Program-made: the position numbers and the translations under genes
The notes under the pieces: generated by a model
Told to the model about the DNA's origin: nothing
The model's database searches: none
What the model saw: only the letters and a program-made list of their open reading frames with translations
Assembly (NCBI RefSeq): GCF_000980885.2
Contig: NZ_LBDA02000012.1
Location: forward strand, 124,001 to 188,000
Direction of reading: 5' to 3'
Source: Streptomyces malaysiense
GTDB taxonomy: Bacteria; Actinomycetota; Actinomycetes; Streptomycetales; Streptomycetaceae
Length of the DNA: 64,000 nucleotides
Part shown: positions 26,834 to 35,088 of the stretch, in pieces
Layout of the letters: the number at the start of each line of letters is the position of its first letter
Numbering within the stretch: the stretch's first letter is position 1

Positions 26834-27180
26834 GGCCGGTCAACTCCTCTGATGCGAGCACGCTTTGGACGCAGTCCGCCGAGCCCCTCCGACTCGGGCA
26901 CCGAGCCACCAGCGGCTGCCTTCTTCGGCTTCTTCACGGCCCCGGCCACTGCGATGGGCTCGATGAGGTCGTCCATGGTGCAGTCGAGGATGTCGAGCAG
27001 GGCCATGAGGATTTTCAGGCTCAGTCGCTCCGGTCGCTCGACGACGAGCCGGTAGACCTGGCTCGTGGACAGCGTGATGCCGCGTTCGGCTAGCGGAGGG
27101 AGGAGGTCGGTGGTGGAGAACATCCCGCGGTCTGCCATGACCTTGCGCAGGTGCCAGTGGTAGTCGAGCTTGGCGGCCAT
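26830..27180 (-). CDS. Small XRE-type HTH protein, module 1
   Basis: This 116-residue protein has an N-terminal HTH (LRKVMADRGMFSTTDLLPPL, AERGITLSTSQVYRLV) and LMALLDILDCTMDDLIEP, then a basic Lys/Pro-rich tail (KKPKKAAAGG). It starts 16 bp after the interrupted recombinase and overlaps the 806-residue gene by 4 bp. It could regulate the element or act as an excision-type cofactor, as small third proteins do in Tn554-like elements (inference). Confidence 0.75.
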   Translation of the reverse strand: MAAKLDYHWHLRKVMADRGMFSTTDLLPPLAERGITLSTSQVYRLVVERPERLSLKILMALLDILDCTMDDLIEPIAVAGAVKKPKKAAAGGSVPESEGLGGLRPKRARIRGVDRP

Positions 27181-27196
27181 CGCCGGATCCCTCCTG

Positions 27197-28300
27197 TCAG
27201 GCCCCGGCGAACGCCGGGGCCAGTGCCTTGTGCAGGAAAGTGTTCATGAAGTCGTCGCTGACGTGCGTGTAGATGGCCAGGGAGCTGTCGCACTCGTGGC
27301 CGACCTGCTGCTGGATGAAGCGCCGGTCCACCCCGTCCTCGGTCAGGTGCGTGACATACGAATGCCGAAGACTGTGCGGGGTCAGCTCTTTCGTCAGCCC
27401 GAGAGCGTCCCGGTATGCCTCGAACCGGTCGTTGATCGAGCCGGGCTGCAGGCGGCCACCGCGCTCGGTGATCCACAGAGCAGGGTGATCGGGGAACCCG
27501 AAGCGCGGGCGGACGTTCTCGACGTAGTCGGCAACCGCCTCGACGGCCCAGTCCATCACCGACAGCACGTTCCGCCGGCGCGGCGGCTGCCCCTTCTTCG
27601 CCTTGCCGTAACGGACGTTGAGCGTGCCGTACCGGCCGAACTGGCGGGCCTGCGGGTTGCGTCCGAAGTCGACCACATCGAGCTTGGAGGTCTCGGTCCG
27701 CCGAAGTCCCCACCCGTAGATCACCTTGAAGAGGGTGGCGTCGCGGTAGGCCGCGAGGGCTCCCTTGCGTTTCGCCCGTACCGCTCGTTCGACCTGGTCG
27801 TCGGCGTAGTCGAGGAAGAGCTGCAGCTCTTCCCGCGTGAAGGGCCTGGCCTCGGGGTCTCCCTCGTAATCCTGCAGGTGAGGGAGAGTATTCTACTCAT
27901 GGCAGATCGCCACCGGGAAGGTGCCGAAGGCTTCCTCGCAGGCCGGGACCCAGCCGTAGCGGGCGTCGATGAGGAGCTCGGTGAACAGTCGGACGATGCC
28001 CTGGTAGCTACGGACCGTGGACGGCGCCAAGTGTCTCTCGCTCGTCAACGAGGCGGACCACTCGTCCAGATGGGCGGGCGTCCATCGCCACGGGTACTCG
28101 TTCGTGAAGTCCAGAAACCGGCGGATCAACCGTTCCCTCGGGTCGATCGTGTCGTCCTTCAGCCCTCGCGACTTCTGCTGAGCACGCCAGCCCCGCAGCA
28201 TCGCGTCGAACATCGCGTCCTCGGGACGCAGCTGGACCACCCCGGAGACGAGCTCCAGTTGAGCCGACCCGGCCAGGGCCACCTTGCGCTGATGCACCAC
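27197..28300 (-). pseudogene. Tyrosine recombinase interrupted by an in-frame TAG
   Basis: One continuous frame encodes a 367-codon tyrosine recombinase broken only by TAG at 27893-27895. The upstream part (MVHQRKVALAG to FPVAICHE) is the core-binding domain. The downstream part resumes NTLPHLQDYEGDPEARPF and carries all catalytic residues (GLRRTETSKL, HSLRHSYVTH, VGHECDSSLAIYTHV). The stop would be a TGG-to-TAG change if a tryptophan normally follows CHE. It is inactive unless readthrough or complementation occurs. A sequencing error is possible. Confidence 0.8.
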
Positions 28301-28365
28301 CCCAGATCCTCCCTTCTGGAGGGCAGATCATGCATCAGAAGGGATCAACTCGGCAACATGCCTGC

Positions 28366-29460
28366 TCAGGCAGCCAGTCCATAGACCCTACGAACTCGTT
28401 CCACTTCCCGCATCGACCAGGCCACCTGCAGTTCCTCGCCCGCCTGATGCAATTCCCGAGGGTTGACATATCGCATCGTCGTGGCGATCCAGGAATGTCC
28501 CAAAACCTCCTGAATTGCGATCAGATCCAGGCCTCCCGTATAGAGCTCGGACGCACAGAAGTGCCGCAGGACGTGCGGTGTCAACTTCTCTTCCCAGCCA
28601 GGAAGATGAGCCACGACCGCAGCGGCCAGGCCGTTCCGCAGGGCGTCGTCGCCGACTCGGCGCGAGGACCCGTCGGTGTTCTTGCGCTCGGAGGGGAACA
28701 GCGGGGTGCCGGGGCGGGTGTGGTCGTCGTCGAACTGGCCCCAGACGTCCTCGATGAACCACCGCAGCGTTCGGTCCGCGCCGTTGATGAGCGGCACCAT
28801 CCGCTCGCGCGGCCCCGAGCCGCGGGCGCCCTTGCCGAGGCGGACGTGGAGCTTGCCGAACCGGCCCAGGTGCCACTTGATGTCGTCCAGGTCGAGGCCG
28901 CATGCCTCGCTCACCCGCAGTCCGACCTGGGACATCAGCTTCGCGGCGGTGTAGTTCCTGGCGGTTGGGGCGAACTTGCGGCAGGTCGCCAGCTCGCCGC
29001 CCCAGCCGGTGAACAGCCGGCCGACCTCAGGGGCGGTCGGCGGGATCCGCAGCTGGGCGTCCTTCGAGCCACGCGGGCGGTTCATCTCATCGATCGGGCA
29101 CTCGACGACCCGGCCGGTCATCCGGTGGATCTCGACCTTGTGCCGCAGCTCCACGAACAGGAAGTACGTGCTCAGGGCCTGGGATCGGGCCAGGCGGGTG
29201 CCGCTGGGCGAGCCCCGCAGCACCCGCCCGAAGTACGCGTCCGCGTCGGCTGGCTCCATGTCCCACAGCGGTCGGCCGAACCAGGTCCGCACCTGCTCCA
29301 GGTGCCCGACGTCCCCGCGGATCGTTCCGTCCGTCAGCCCCGCCGATGCCCGAGCCAGCACGAAGCCGGCCAGCACGTCGGTCTCGAACCGCTCCAGCTC
29401 CTCCGCCGAGACCGGATCCCGGTACTCGCGTAGGTCCCGCACCACCGCCAGCGCCGCCAA
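28366..29460 (-). CDS. Tyrosine recombinase/integrase, intact
   Basis: This 364-residue protein has a full tyrosine-recombinase active site: VGLRVSEACGLDL (Arg), the beta-hairpin Lys region HVRLGKGARG, LTPHVLRHFCASELY (H-x-x-R), VLGHSWIATTMRYVN (His and Tyr). It is the first gene of the element's long minus-strand operon and lies 65 bp before the interrupted recombinase. It presumably catalyses integration and excision. Confidence 0.9.
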   Translation of the reverse strand: MAALAVVRDLREYRDPVSAEELERFETDVLAGFVLARASAGLTDGTIRGDVGHLEQVRTWFGRPLWDMEPADADAYFGRVLRGSPSGTRLARSQALSTYFLFVELRHKVEIHRMTGRVVECPIDEMNRPRGSKDAQLRIPPTAPEVGRLFTGWGGELATCRKFAPTARNYTAAKLMSQVGLRVSEACGLDLDDIKWHLGRFGKLHVRLGKGARGSGPRERMVPLINGADRTLRWFIEDVWGQFDDDHTRPGTPLFPSERKNTDGSSRRVGDDALRNGLAAAVVAHLPGWEEKLTPHVLRHFCASELYTGGLDLIAIQEVLGHSWIATTMRYVNPRELHQAGEELQVAWSMREVERVRRVYGLAA

Positions 29461-29631
29461 CTCGCGCCTCCTCGCCTTCGACCGGACCGCAGATCGGTCG
29501 CACGAGCTGAGAACGCTTCAGGAATCCCGAAGTTACGTCACAGACCGGAGGAGCACTCGAAGGAGGAAGAAGCCCCTGGCCACAGCCGCGGTCACTCAGC
29601 AGGGCTCAAGAGAACTCGCGGGATGTCGCAC

Positions 29632-29815
29632 AGACCAGCCACGCCGTCTGCGAGGCCGGCGCGCCCAGGGCCTTGCCGATGGGGACCAGCGCGACGGAGA
29701 TGATGGTGGAGTTGACGGGGTTCAGGACCGAGCCCAGCAGCATCGGCGGCAGCAGCCGCCGGTCGAATCCGGGCCGGCCCTTCTCCCGTATCGCCCCGGG
29801 CTCCGTGTCAGTCAC
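29632..29815 (-). pseudogene. MFS transporter, N-terminal fragment
   Basis: It encodes MTDTEPGAIREKGRPGFDRR followed by the first MFS helix (LLGSVLNPVNSTIISVALV) up to QTAWLV. Homology then stops and a short out-of-family tail ends at 29606. The continuation (SALYLATS...) is at 10657-11901. It overlaps the MarR stop by 8 bp, so the original unit was a MarR-MFS operon. Confidence 0.88.
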
Positions 29816-30278
29816 GGGTCAGCCGTTCCAGCACGGCCATGGCGGCGATCACATCGCGGCGTTCCTCTTCCGTGCACCGCTCCTGCAACCGGCCGGCGAG
29901 CCATTCCGTGCGCGCCTGCCGCCCCTCCTCCACCCGGCGCCGGCCCACCGCGGTCAGCTCGATGAGCAGGCGTCGCCCGTCCTCCGGGTCGGGAGCGCGC
30001 TCCACCAGCCCCAGCGCGACGAGCGCGGCGACCATCGCCGTCATCGACTGGTGCCGCACCCCCTCGGCCGTGGCCAGCTCGCTCGCCGTGACACGGCCCC
30101 TGTCGGCCAGCCGGGCCAGCACGGACGCCTGCCCCAATGTGATGTCCTCGGCCTCGGAAGCCTTCAGGATGCGCCGCCGCAACCGGCTGATCACCGCGCG
30201 GACCTCACGCGACGCCTCGACCGCCGACGGCGACGGCGGTGACGACGGCGGTGGCGGCGGACTCGGATGCTCACTCAT
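29808..30278 (-). CDS. MarR family regulator of the disrupted MFS pump
   Basis: This 156-residue MarR protein starts at ATG 30278. The recognition region is ASELATAEGVRHQSMTAMVA and the wing is DPEDGRRLLIELT. The N-terminus is Pro/Ser-rich and low in complexity. It is upstream of and overlaps the MFS N-terminal fragment, so it now heads a broken operon. An inverted repeat lies 16 bp upstream of its start. Confidence 0.9.
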   Translation of the reverse strand: MSEHPSPPPPPSSPPSPSAVEASREVRAVISRLRRRILKASEAEDITLGQASVLARLADRGRVTASELATAEGVRHQSMTAMVAALVALGLVERAPDPEDGRRLLIELTAVGRRRVEEGRQARTEWLAGRLQERCTEEERRDVIAAMAVLERLTRD

Positions 30279-30293
30279 GCCGTGCACTCTAAT

Positions 30294-30315
30294 CTGTACA
30301 GGTTCGGATGTACAG
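30294..30315. promoter_or_regulatory. Probable MarR operator
   Basis: CTGTACA (30294) and TGTACAG (30309) form a perfect 7-bp inverted repeat separated by 8 bp, directly upstream of the MarR start. Confidence 0.6.
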
Positions 30316-30719
30316 CTTCACCTGCATGAATGTGGCGCCACGCGAATGCCACCGCCCGGCCGGCCGTACCGGGCGGTTCGTGGGCAGGGTGTTGTCCCCT
30401 CCTGGCGGAAGGTGCCCATGTCTTCTCGGCCGGTCCCGCCGCGATGAGTCGCTCCCAGGCGGACGGTGTCCGGGTTCCGTGCCGGGGCCGTGACGGTCGT
30501 ACACCCCGGCGATGCCCGCCGCCTGCCCGTTCTCGTCCGTCGGCGGGTCAACTTTCTTTCTCTGTAACGATGTTGATGCCGTGGTAGGTGTGTGTCGAGT
30601 CCGATCCGCGACCTTTCGGCGCGGTATGCCCGGTACTGGGTCGACGTGTGTGGAGACCGGCCCCCGTGGCGATCACCCCTGCACGGGGAGCGAGGACGCC
30701 CGCCGTATCGTTGCCTCGC
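30316..30719. other. Intergenic stretch, no gene supported
   Basis: These 404 bp lie between the divergent MarR gene and the gene at 30720. Open frames here are weakly coded and lack family features. It probably contains the promoter of the downstream gene, but no clear element was seen. Confidence 0.5.
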
Positions 30720-31685
30720 ATGTGGCCAGGAGAGCAGCCACCGGGGGGCGGACAGAACCCGCAGCAGCCCCCGGTCGAACATCAGCCGAATCCGTATCAG
30801 CAGGCCGGGTACCACCAGCCGAACCCTTACCAGCAGCCCTGGAACGCCGACGGCCGGCCGGGCGGCGCGCCCGTGCCCCCGCCCGCGGGTGGCGGTCCCG
30901 GCCGGGACCGTACCAAGCTCGTCGCCGTCATCGCCGCCGCGGCCGTCGTCGTCGCCGCGGGTGTCACCGGCTTCGTGCTGCTCGGCGGCGACAGGCACGA
31001 CCGGGTGGACCCGGGCCCCGCCCCCGCCCCGACCGGGGCGTCGCAGCAGAGCACGGACAACCCGCGCGGACCCGACAGCCGTACCGCCACGGTCAAGGGC
31101 TGGAAGGTGGTCACGAACCCGACCCAGGGCATCGCCTTCGACGTCCCGCCGCAGTGGAAGCTCCAGACCCCCGACTGGGTCACCTACGTCGCCAGGAACG
31201 ACGACCCGGAGGAGAAACCGCTCATCGGGGTCCAGGCCCCCGCGTCCCTCCAGCCGAAATGGTGCTCCGCCGACACGGACAAGGACGGCACCGTGGAGGA
31301 CACCGCCCTGGCCACTGCGGGCAGCAGGCGCAACAACGGAGCCCGCGGCACCGAGGAGATCGCCGGCGCCGATCCGAGGACCTGGGTCTACGGCGCCTAC
31401 ACCCAGCCCGACAGGACCAAGGTGAAGTCCGGCACCGTCGAACCCTTCACCACTGCCTCGGGGCTCAAGGGCGATCTGGGCAGCGCCTGGTCCGTGGGGG
31501 TGAAGAAGTCCCAGAAGTGCGCGACGGACGGCAAGGCATGGACCTTCGCCTTCAAGAACGGTCAGGGTGACCTGGTCTCCTGGTCCTTCTTCGGCGCCAA
31601 GGGCGTCTCCGGCGAGGTGACGGACGAGACGGTACGGAAGATCGCCGCCACGGTGCGCCTGTACAAGCCCCCGTCCGACTCCTGA
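30720..31685 (+). CDS. Membrane-anchored protein with Pro/Gln-rich N-terminus
   Basis: This 321-residue protein has a disordered N-terminus rich in Pro, Gln and Tyr (NPYQQ repeats, residues 1-65), one transmembrane helix (LVAVIAAAAVVVAAGVTGFVLL, shown in part, about 67-88), and an extracytoplasmic domain with IAFDVPPQWKLQTPDWV and paired Cys residues. This layout is common in Streptomyces surface proteins of unknown function (DUF-type 8-bladed or PsbP-like lipobinding folds are possible). No enzyme motif was seen. Confidence 0.75.
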   Translation: MWPGEQPPGGGQNPQQPPVEHQPNPYQQAGYHQPNPYQQPWNADGRPGGAPVPPPAGGGPGRDRTKLVAVIAAAAVVVAAGVTGFVLLGGDRHDRVDPGPAPAPTGASQQSTDNPRGPDSRTATVKGWKVVTNPTQGIAFDVPPQWKLQTPDWVTYVARNDDPEEKPLIGVQAPASLQPKWCSADTDKDGTVEDTALATAGSRRNNGARGTEEIAGADPRTWVYGAYTQPDRTKVKSGTVEPFTTASGLKGDLGSAWSVGVKKSQKCATDGKAWTFAFKNGQGDLVSWSFFGAKGVSGEVTDETVRKIAATVRLYKPPSDS

Positions 31686-31748
31686 CGAGCCCCACCAGCC
31701 GTCTCCGGAGCGGCCCGTCCTCGCCGAAGGGCCACTCCGGGGCGGTGG

Positions 31749-31830
31749 CCCCCTGCCCTGACCGGGAAGACAACCCCCCTGCCCTGACCGGGGGGCAACC
31801 CCCCTGGTCAGACCGGGGGGGCAGCCCCCC
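31749..31830. repeat. Imperfect tandem repeat with terminator-like hairpin
   Basis: Three units of about 25 bp share CCCCCTGCCCTGACCGGG or CCCCCTGGTCAGACCGGG. The last unit folds as CCCCCCTGGTC/GACCGGGGGG and may terminate transcription of the upstream gene, 60-140 bp past its stop. Confidence 0.55.
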
Positions 31831-31887
31831 GTCGGGCCGGTGGCTGGCAGGCTGTCTCGGGCGGACGGCCGTCGGGAGACTCGACGC

Positions 31888-32967
31888 ATGACGACTTCCA
31901 CCGACGCGTCCGTGGTCACTGGACCACCTGCCGCGCCTTCCCGCACCTCTCCGTCCCGGGCCGGCAGCGACTTCGCCGAGCTCTCCCGGCGTATCACCGA
32001 GGCGGGTCTGCTGAAGCGGCGCCCCGGTTACTACACGGTGCGGACAGGCCTGGTGATCGCGCTGCTGGCGGCGGGCTGGGGAACGTTCGCCGCTCTCGGC
32101 GACACCTGGTGGCAGCTCGCGGTCGCCGCCTTCCTGTCCCTTGCCTTCGGTCAAGTCGCCCTGCTGGCACACGACCTGGCACACCGGCAGGTCTTCCGGC
32201 GGCGCCGGCCGAGCGAGACATGGGGTCGGCTCTTCGGCAACCTCGGCATCGGCATGAGCTACGGCTGGTGGATGAACAAGCACACCCGCCACCACGCCAA
32301 CCCCAACCACGAGGAACTCGACCCCGATGTCGCCCCTGACATCCTGGTCTGGTCCACCGGCCAGGCCCGCAACAGCAGGGGCGTGGCCCGCCTCATCGGT
32401 GGTCACCAGGCATTCCTGTTCTTCCCGCTGCTGACGCTGGAGGGCTTCAACCTGCATGTCGCGAGCGTGCGCGCGCTGCGCTCGCCGTCGACGAAGAACC
32501 GTCTTCTGGAGGGCTCCCTGCTCCTCCTCCACATAGCGGCCTACCTGTCCGCGCTGTTCCTGGTGCTCTCCCCCGGCAGGGCGGTGGCGTTCCTCGTCGT
32601 GCACCAGTGCCTGTTCGGCGTCTACCTGGGCTGCACCTTCGCGCCGAACCACAAGGGCATGCCGACCCTCAGCGGGGACGAACGGCCCGACTTCCTGCGC
32701 CGCCAGGTGCTCACCTCCCGCAATGTGCGCGGCGGCCTGCTCACCGACGTGCTGCTCGGCGGGCTCAACCACCAGATCGAGCACCACTTGTTCCCGAGCA
32801 TGCCCGCGCCCCATCTGCGACGGGCCCGGACCGTCGTGCGGGCGTACTGCGCGGAGATAGGCGTGTCGTACCACGAGACCGGACTGATCCGGTCCTATCG
32901 CGAGGCGCTCACCCATATGCACCGGGTGGGGGAGCCGATCAGGCGGCAGCGCGGGGCGACGTCCTGA
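31888..32967 (+). CDS. Membrane fatty acid desaturase
   Basis: This 359-residue protein has the three histidine boxes of membrane acyl-lipid desaturases: HDLAHRQ, HTRHH (in MNKHTRHHANPNH) and HQIEHH. Four or more hydrophobic segments lie between them. The di-iron centre introduces a double bond into a fatty acyl chain, and the regiochemistry cannot be read from sequence. ATG 31888 is preceded by GGGAG. It is convergent with the glycosyltransferase gene. Confidence 0.9.
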   Translation: MTTSTDASVVTGPPAAPSRTSPSRAGSDFAELSRRITEAGLLKRRPGYYTVRTGLVIALLAAGWGTFAALGDTWWQLAVAAFLSLAFGQVALLAHDLAHRQVFRRRRPSETWGRLFGNLGIGMSYGWWMNKHTRHHANPNHEELDPDVAPDILVWSTGQARNSRGVARLIGGHQAFLFFPLLTLEGFNLHVASVRALRSPSTKNRLLEGSLLLLHIAAYLSALFLVLSPGRAVAFLVVHQCLFGVYLGCTFAPNHKGMPTLSGDERPDFLRRQVLTSRNVRGGLLTDVLLGGLNHQIEHHLFPSMPAPHLRRARTVVRAYCAEIGVSYHETGLIRSYREALTHMHRVGEPIRRQRGATS

Positions 32968-32979
32968 CGTACGGCCACC

Positions 32980-33008
32980 GGGGCCGCACACTCCCGGCGT
33001 GCGGCCCC
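32980..33008. terminator. Bidirectional hairpin terminator
   Basis: A perfect 10-bp stem, GGGGCCGCAC / GTGCGGCCCC with a 9-nt loop, lies between convergent desaturase and glycosyltransferase genes. Confidence 0.7.
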
Positions 33009-33023
33009 GAGGACCTGCGGAGG

Positions 33024-34220
33024 TCAGCCCAGCAACTCCTCGATGAGGTCGGCGGCACGTCCGGTGCCGCCCTCGGCCCGTGCCTCGGCACTCAGCAGCG
33101 CCGAGCGGCGTGCCACCTCCGGGTCCCCGACCAGGTCCAGCAGTGCTGCGCGGAGGGCGTCGGCGGTGGCGTCCGCGGTGTCGATGCGGCGGGCCACGCC
33201 CAGTTCCACCAGCCGGTCGGCGTTCATGAACTGCTCGGCGGCCTGGGGCACGGCGATCATCGGGACCCCGGCCCGCAGGCCCTCGCCGCAGCCGCCCATG
33301 CCCGCGTGGGTCACGAAGGCGTCCGCCCGGTCGAGGACCGCCCGCTGCGGCACCCAGGAGTGGACCTCGACACCGGGCGGGACGGTGCCGAGTTCGAGAG
33401 GATCCGTGTACTTGCCGATCTGGAGGACGACATGCCAGCCGGGCAGATCACCGTAGGCCGCGACGCACCGGCGGTAGAACTCCGGTTGCCGGGTGAACGC
33501 CGAGCCCAGGGAGACCAGCAGCACCTTCTCCGCGCCGGCCGGTCGGGTCCACTCCTCCGTGGCGGCCGTCGTCCGGTCGAAGCAAGGCCCGACAAAGGTC
33601 ACGGTGCTGGTGTCGACCCGGTCATAGTGCGGCTGCATCGCGCGGGAGATGAGGGCCAGGGCACGTGCGGGAGGACCGGAGAAGGAGTCCACATCCGTCG
33701 TGGCCGCCCCGCACCCGGCGAGCCACTCGGCGAACCTCGCCCGGTATGCGTCGGCACCCGGCAACTGCCGGATGTGCGCCCCGACTTCCTCGCCGTAGCC
33801 CTCCCAGGCCACGAACGTCGGGGACAGCTGGAGCACCGGCCGGCCCTGCGACTCGGCGAGAGCGCGGCCGGCATACGCGCCGATGTCGTACAGATACAGG
33901 TCCGCCGGGTCCCGGTCGTAGGCGGCGCGCAGCCGGGGGAGCGTCCGGACGGCGTCGGAGAGGAAGAGGTCCATCGTGGCGATGGGGTCCTGCGGCCAGG
34001 TGTTGTCGGCGAAGGGCAGCCCGGACGCACAGGGGACGAGTTCGGCGCCCGCGCCGGTGACCAGGCCGGCGACCGCAGGGTCGTTGGCGTACGTCACCCG
34101 GTGGCCGCGCGCCACCAGTTCACGGATGACCGGGAGGCTCGGCAGGACATGGCTGACGAGCGGGATGCCGACCATGGCGACATGGGCAGGACGGCGCGAC
34201 GCGGAAGGCAGGGAAGGCAA
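33024..34220 (-). CDS. Macrolide-type UDP-glycosyltransferase (Mgt/OleD-like)
   Basis: This 398-residue GT1 enzyme has an N-terminal acceptor domain (SHVLPSLPVIRELVARGHRVTYA) and a C-terminal donor domain with VLLVSLGSAFT, VEVHSWVPQRAVLDRADAFVTH and GEGLRAGVPMIAVPQ. It resembles the Streptomyces macrolide-inactivating 2'-O-glucosyltransferases. The first possible codon is TTG 34220, after an in-frame stop, and a later ATG (34175) would remove needed N-terminal residues. A 9-codon leader, hairpin and WhiB7-like promoter upstream support drug-induced expression (inference). Confidence 0.88.
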   Translation of the reverse strand: MPSLPSASRRPAHVAMVGIPLVSHVLPSLPVIRELVARGHRVTYANDPAVAGLVTGAGAELVPCASGLPFADNTWPQDPIATMDLFLSDAVRTLPRLRAAYDRDPADLYLYDIGAYAGRALAESQGRPVLQLSPTFVAWEGYGEEVGAHIRQLPGADAYRARFAEWLAGCGAATTDVDSFSGPPARALALISRAMQPHYDRVDTSTVTFVGPCFDRTTAATEEWTRPAGAEKVLLVSLGSAFTRQPEFYRRCVAAYGDLPGWHVVLQIGKYTDPLELGTVPPGVEVHSWVPQRAVLDRADAFVTHAGMGGCGEGLRAGVPMIAVPQAAEQFMNADRLVELGVARRIDTADATADALRAALLDLVGDPEVARRSALLSAEARAEGGTGRAADLIEELLG

Positions 34221-34325
34221 GGGGACTCACTCGTTTCTGGTCTACGGCGAAAGGGGTGCGGCAGGCCGGCGCGTCGATGGAACTCGGTCGTCCCGGCGGG
34301 CGCGCTGAGGCATGCGGAGGGGAAC

Positions 34326-34340
34326 CGGGGCGCTGCCCCG
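34326..34340 (-). terminator. Possible attenuator hairpin before the glycosyltransferase gene
   Basis: CGGGGC-AGC-GCCCCG on the minus strand begins just after the leader-peptide stop, inside the 126-nt leader-to-gene interval. Its position suits leader-controlled attenuation. Confidence 0.45.
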
Positions 34341-34346
34341 ACCCGT

Positions 34347-34376
34347 TCAGCCGTAGATCTGAGTGAAGTGATGCAT
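34347..34376 (-). CDS. Nine-residue leader peptide upstream of the macrolide glycosyltransferase
   Basis: ATG 34376 opens MHHFTQIYG and ends TGA. It lies between a good promoter and the glycosyltransferase and begins about 7 nt after the -10 hexamer, so it could be translated as a leaderless message. Short leaders that stall drug-bound ribosomes are established for erm and related macrolide resistance genes. The role here is inferred. Confidence 0.5.
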   Translation of the reverse strand: MHHFTQIYG

Positions 34377-34383
34377 GCCCGTG

Positions 34384-34420
34384 ACTCTAGCCGGGCCCGG
34401 TCCTCGCGGCACCGTATTTG
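34384..34420 (-). promoter_or_regulatory. WhiB7-like promoter for leader and glycosyltransferase
   Basis: On the minus strand, an AT-rich box CAAATAC (34414-34420) is followed by the -35 hexamer GTGCCG (34407-34412), a 17-bp spacer, and the -10 hexamer TAGAGT (34384-34389). An AT-rich box just upstream of the -35 is the known mark of WhiB7-dependent promoters, which drive actinobacterial ribosome-drug resistance. Confidence 0.55.
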
Positions 34421-34431
34421 TCCTCCGGCGT

Positions 34432-35088
34432 CTATCCTCCGGCGCCGTGCGCACGCGGGGCGGCCGCCTCCAGTTCGGCGACGCTCCCCGCCATGATGGT
34501 GCGGACGTGCTCGGTGATGTGCTCCGCGGGCCAGTCCCACCAGGCCACCGCGAGCAGCCGGGCGACGTCCTCGGCGGCGTAGCGGCTGCGGATGAGGCGG
34601 GCGGGGTTACCGCCGACGATGCCGTAGTCGGGCACGTCCGCGGTGACCACGGCGCCGGTCGCGATGATCGCGCCGTGGCCGATCCGCACACCGGGCATCA
34701 CCGTCGCGCCGTGCCCGAACCAGACGTCGTTGCCGACGACGGTGTCCCCCCGGCCGGGCAGACCGGTGAGCAGGTCGAAGTGCGCGGACCAGGAGCCTCC
34801 CATGGTGGGGAAGGGGAAGGTCGAGGGGCCGTCCATGCGGTGGTTGGCGCCGTTCATGATGAACCGCACGCCGGTGCCGAGCGCGCAGAACCTGCCGATG
34901 ACGAGTTTCTCCGGCCCGTAGTGGTAGAGCACGTTGCGCGTCTCGAAGGCGGTCGCGTCGTCGGGGTCGTCGTAGTACGAGTACTCGCCGACCTCGATCA
35001 GCGGGGACTTCACCAGGGGCTTCAGCAGGACGACGCGCGGCTGCTCGGGCATAGGGTGCAGGACGGTCGGATCGGCCGGTGCGGGCAT
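34432..35088 (-). CDS. Hexapeptide-repeat acetyltransferase (CatB/Vat family)
   Basis: This 218-residue left-handed beta-helix acetyltransferase has the xenobiotic-acetyltransferase signature FIMNGANHRMDG (active-site His), GDTVVGNDVWFGHGATVMPG and GAIIATGAVVTADVPDYGIVGGNPA. Members modify streptogramin A (Vat) or chloramphenicol (CatB); sequence alone does not decide. GGAG lies 8 nt before ATG 35088. It is immediately upstream of the glycosyltransferase promoter, forming a resistance pair. Confidence 0.87.
   Translation of the reverse strand: MPAPADPTVLHPMPEQPRVVLLKPLVKSPLIEVGEYSYYDDPDDATAFETRNVLYHYGPEKLVIGRFCALGTGVRFIMNGANHRMDGPSTFPFPTMGGSWSAHFDLLTGLPGRGDTVVGNDVWFGHGATVMPGVRIGHGAIIATGAVVTADVPDYGIVGGNPARLIRSRYAAEDVARLLAVAWWDWPAEHITEHVRTIMAGSVAELEAAAPRAHGAGG

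Larger units (their letters stand above)
20987..29631 (-). mobile_element. Multi-recombinase integrative element, about 8.6 kb
   Basis: This block fills the rest of the insertion in the MFS gene. It holds one intact and one interrupted tyrosine recombinase, and two modules each made of a small HTH gene and a large zinc-ribbon recombinase-like gene, plus GNAT and HEAT-repeat genes. All are on the minus strand. The right boundary is fixed by the resumption of MFS coding at 29632, and the left by the Tn3 end. CCCGTGAGTTC (20993) and its inverted match GAACTCGCGGG (29612) may mark the ends. The organisation recalls Tn554 (two recombinases plus a small third protein). Confidence 0.65.

Noticed and set aside
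30318..31997. A 559-codon minus-strand open frame opposite the membrane-anchored protein and desaturase start
   Set aside because: The plus-strand genes show signal/membrane and histidine-box features, while this frame is Arg/Gly-rich with no domain.
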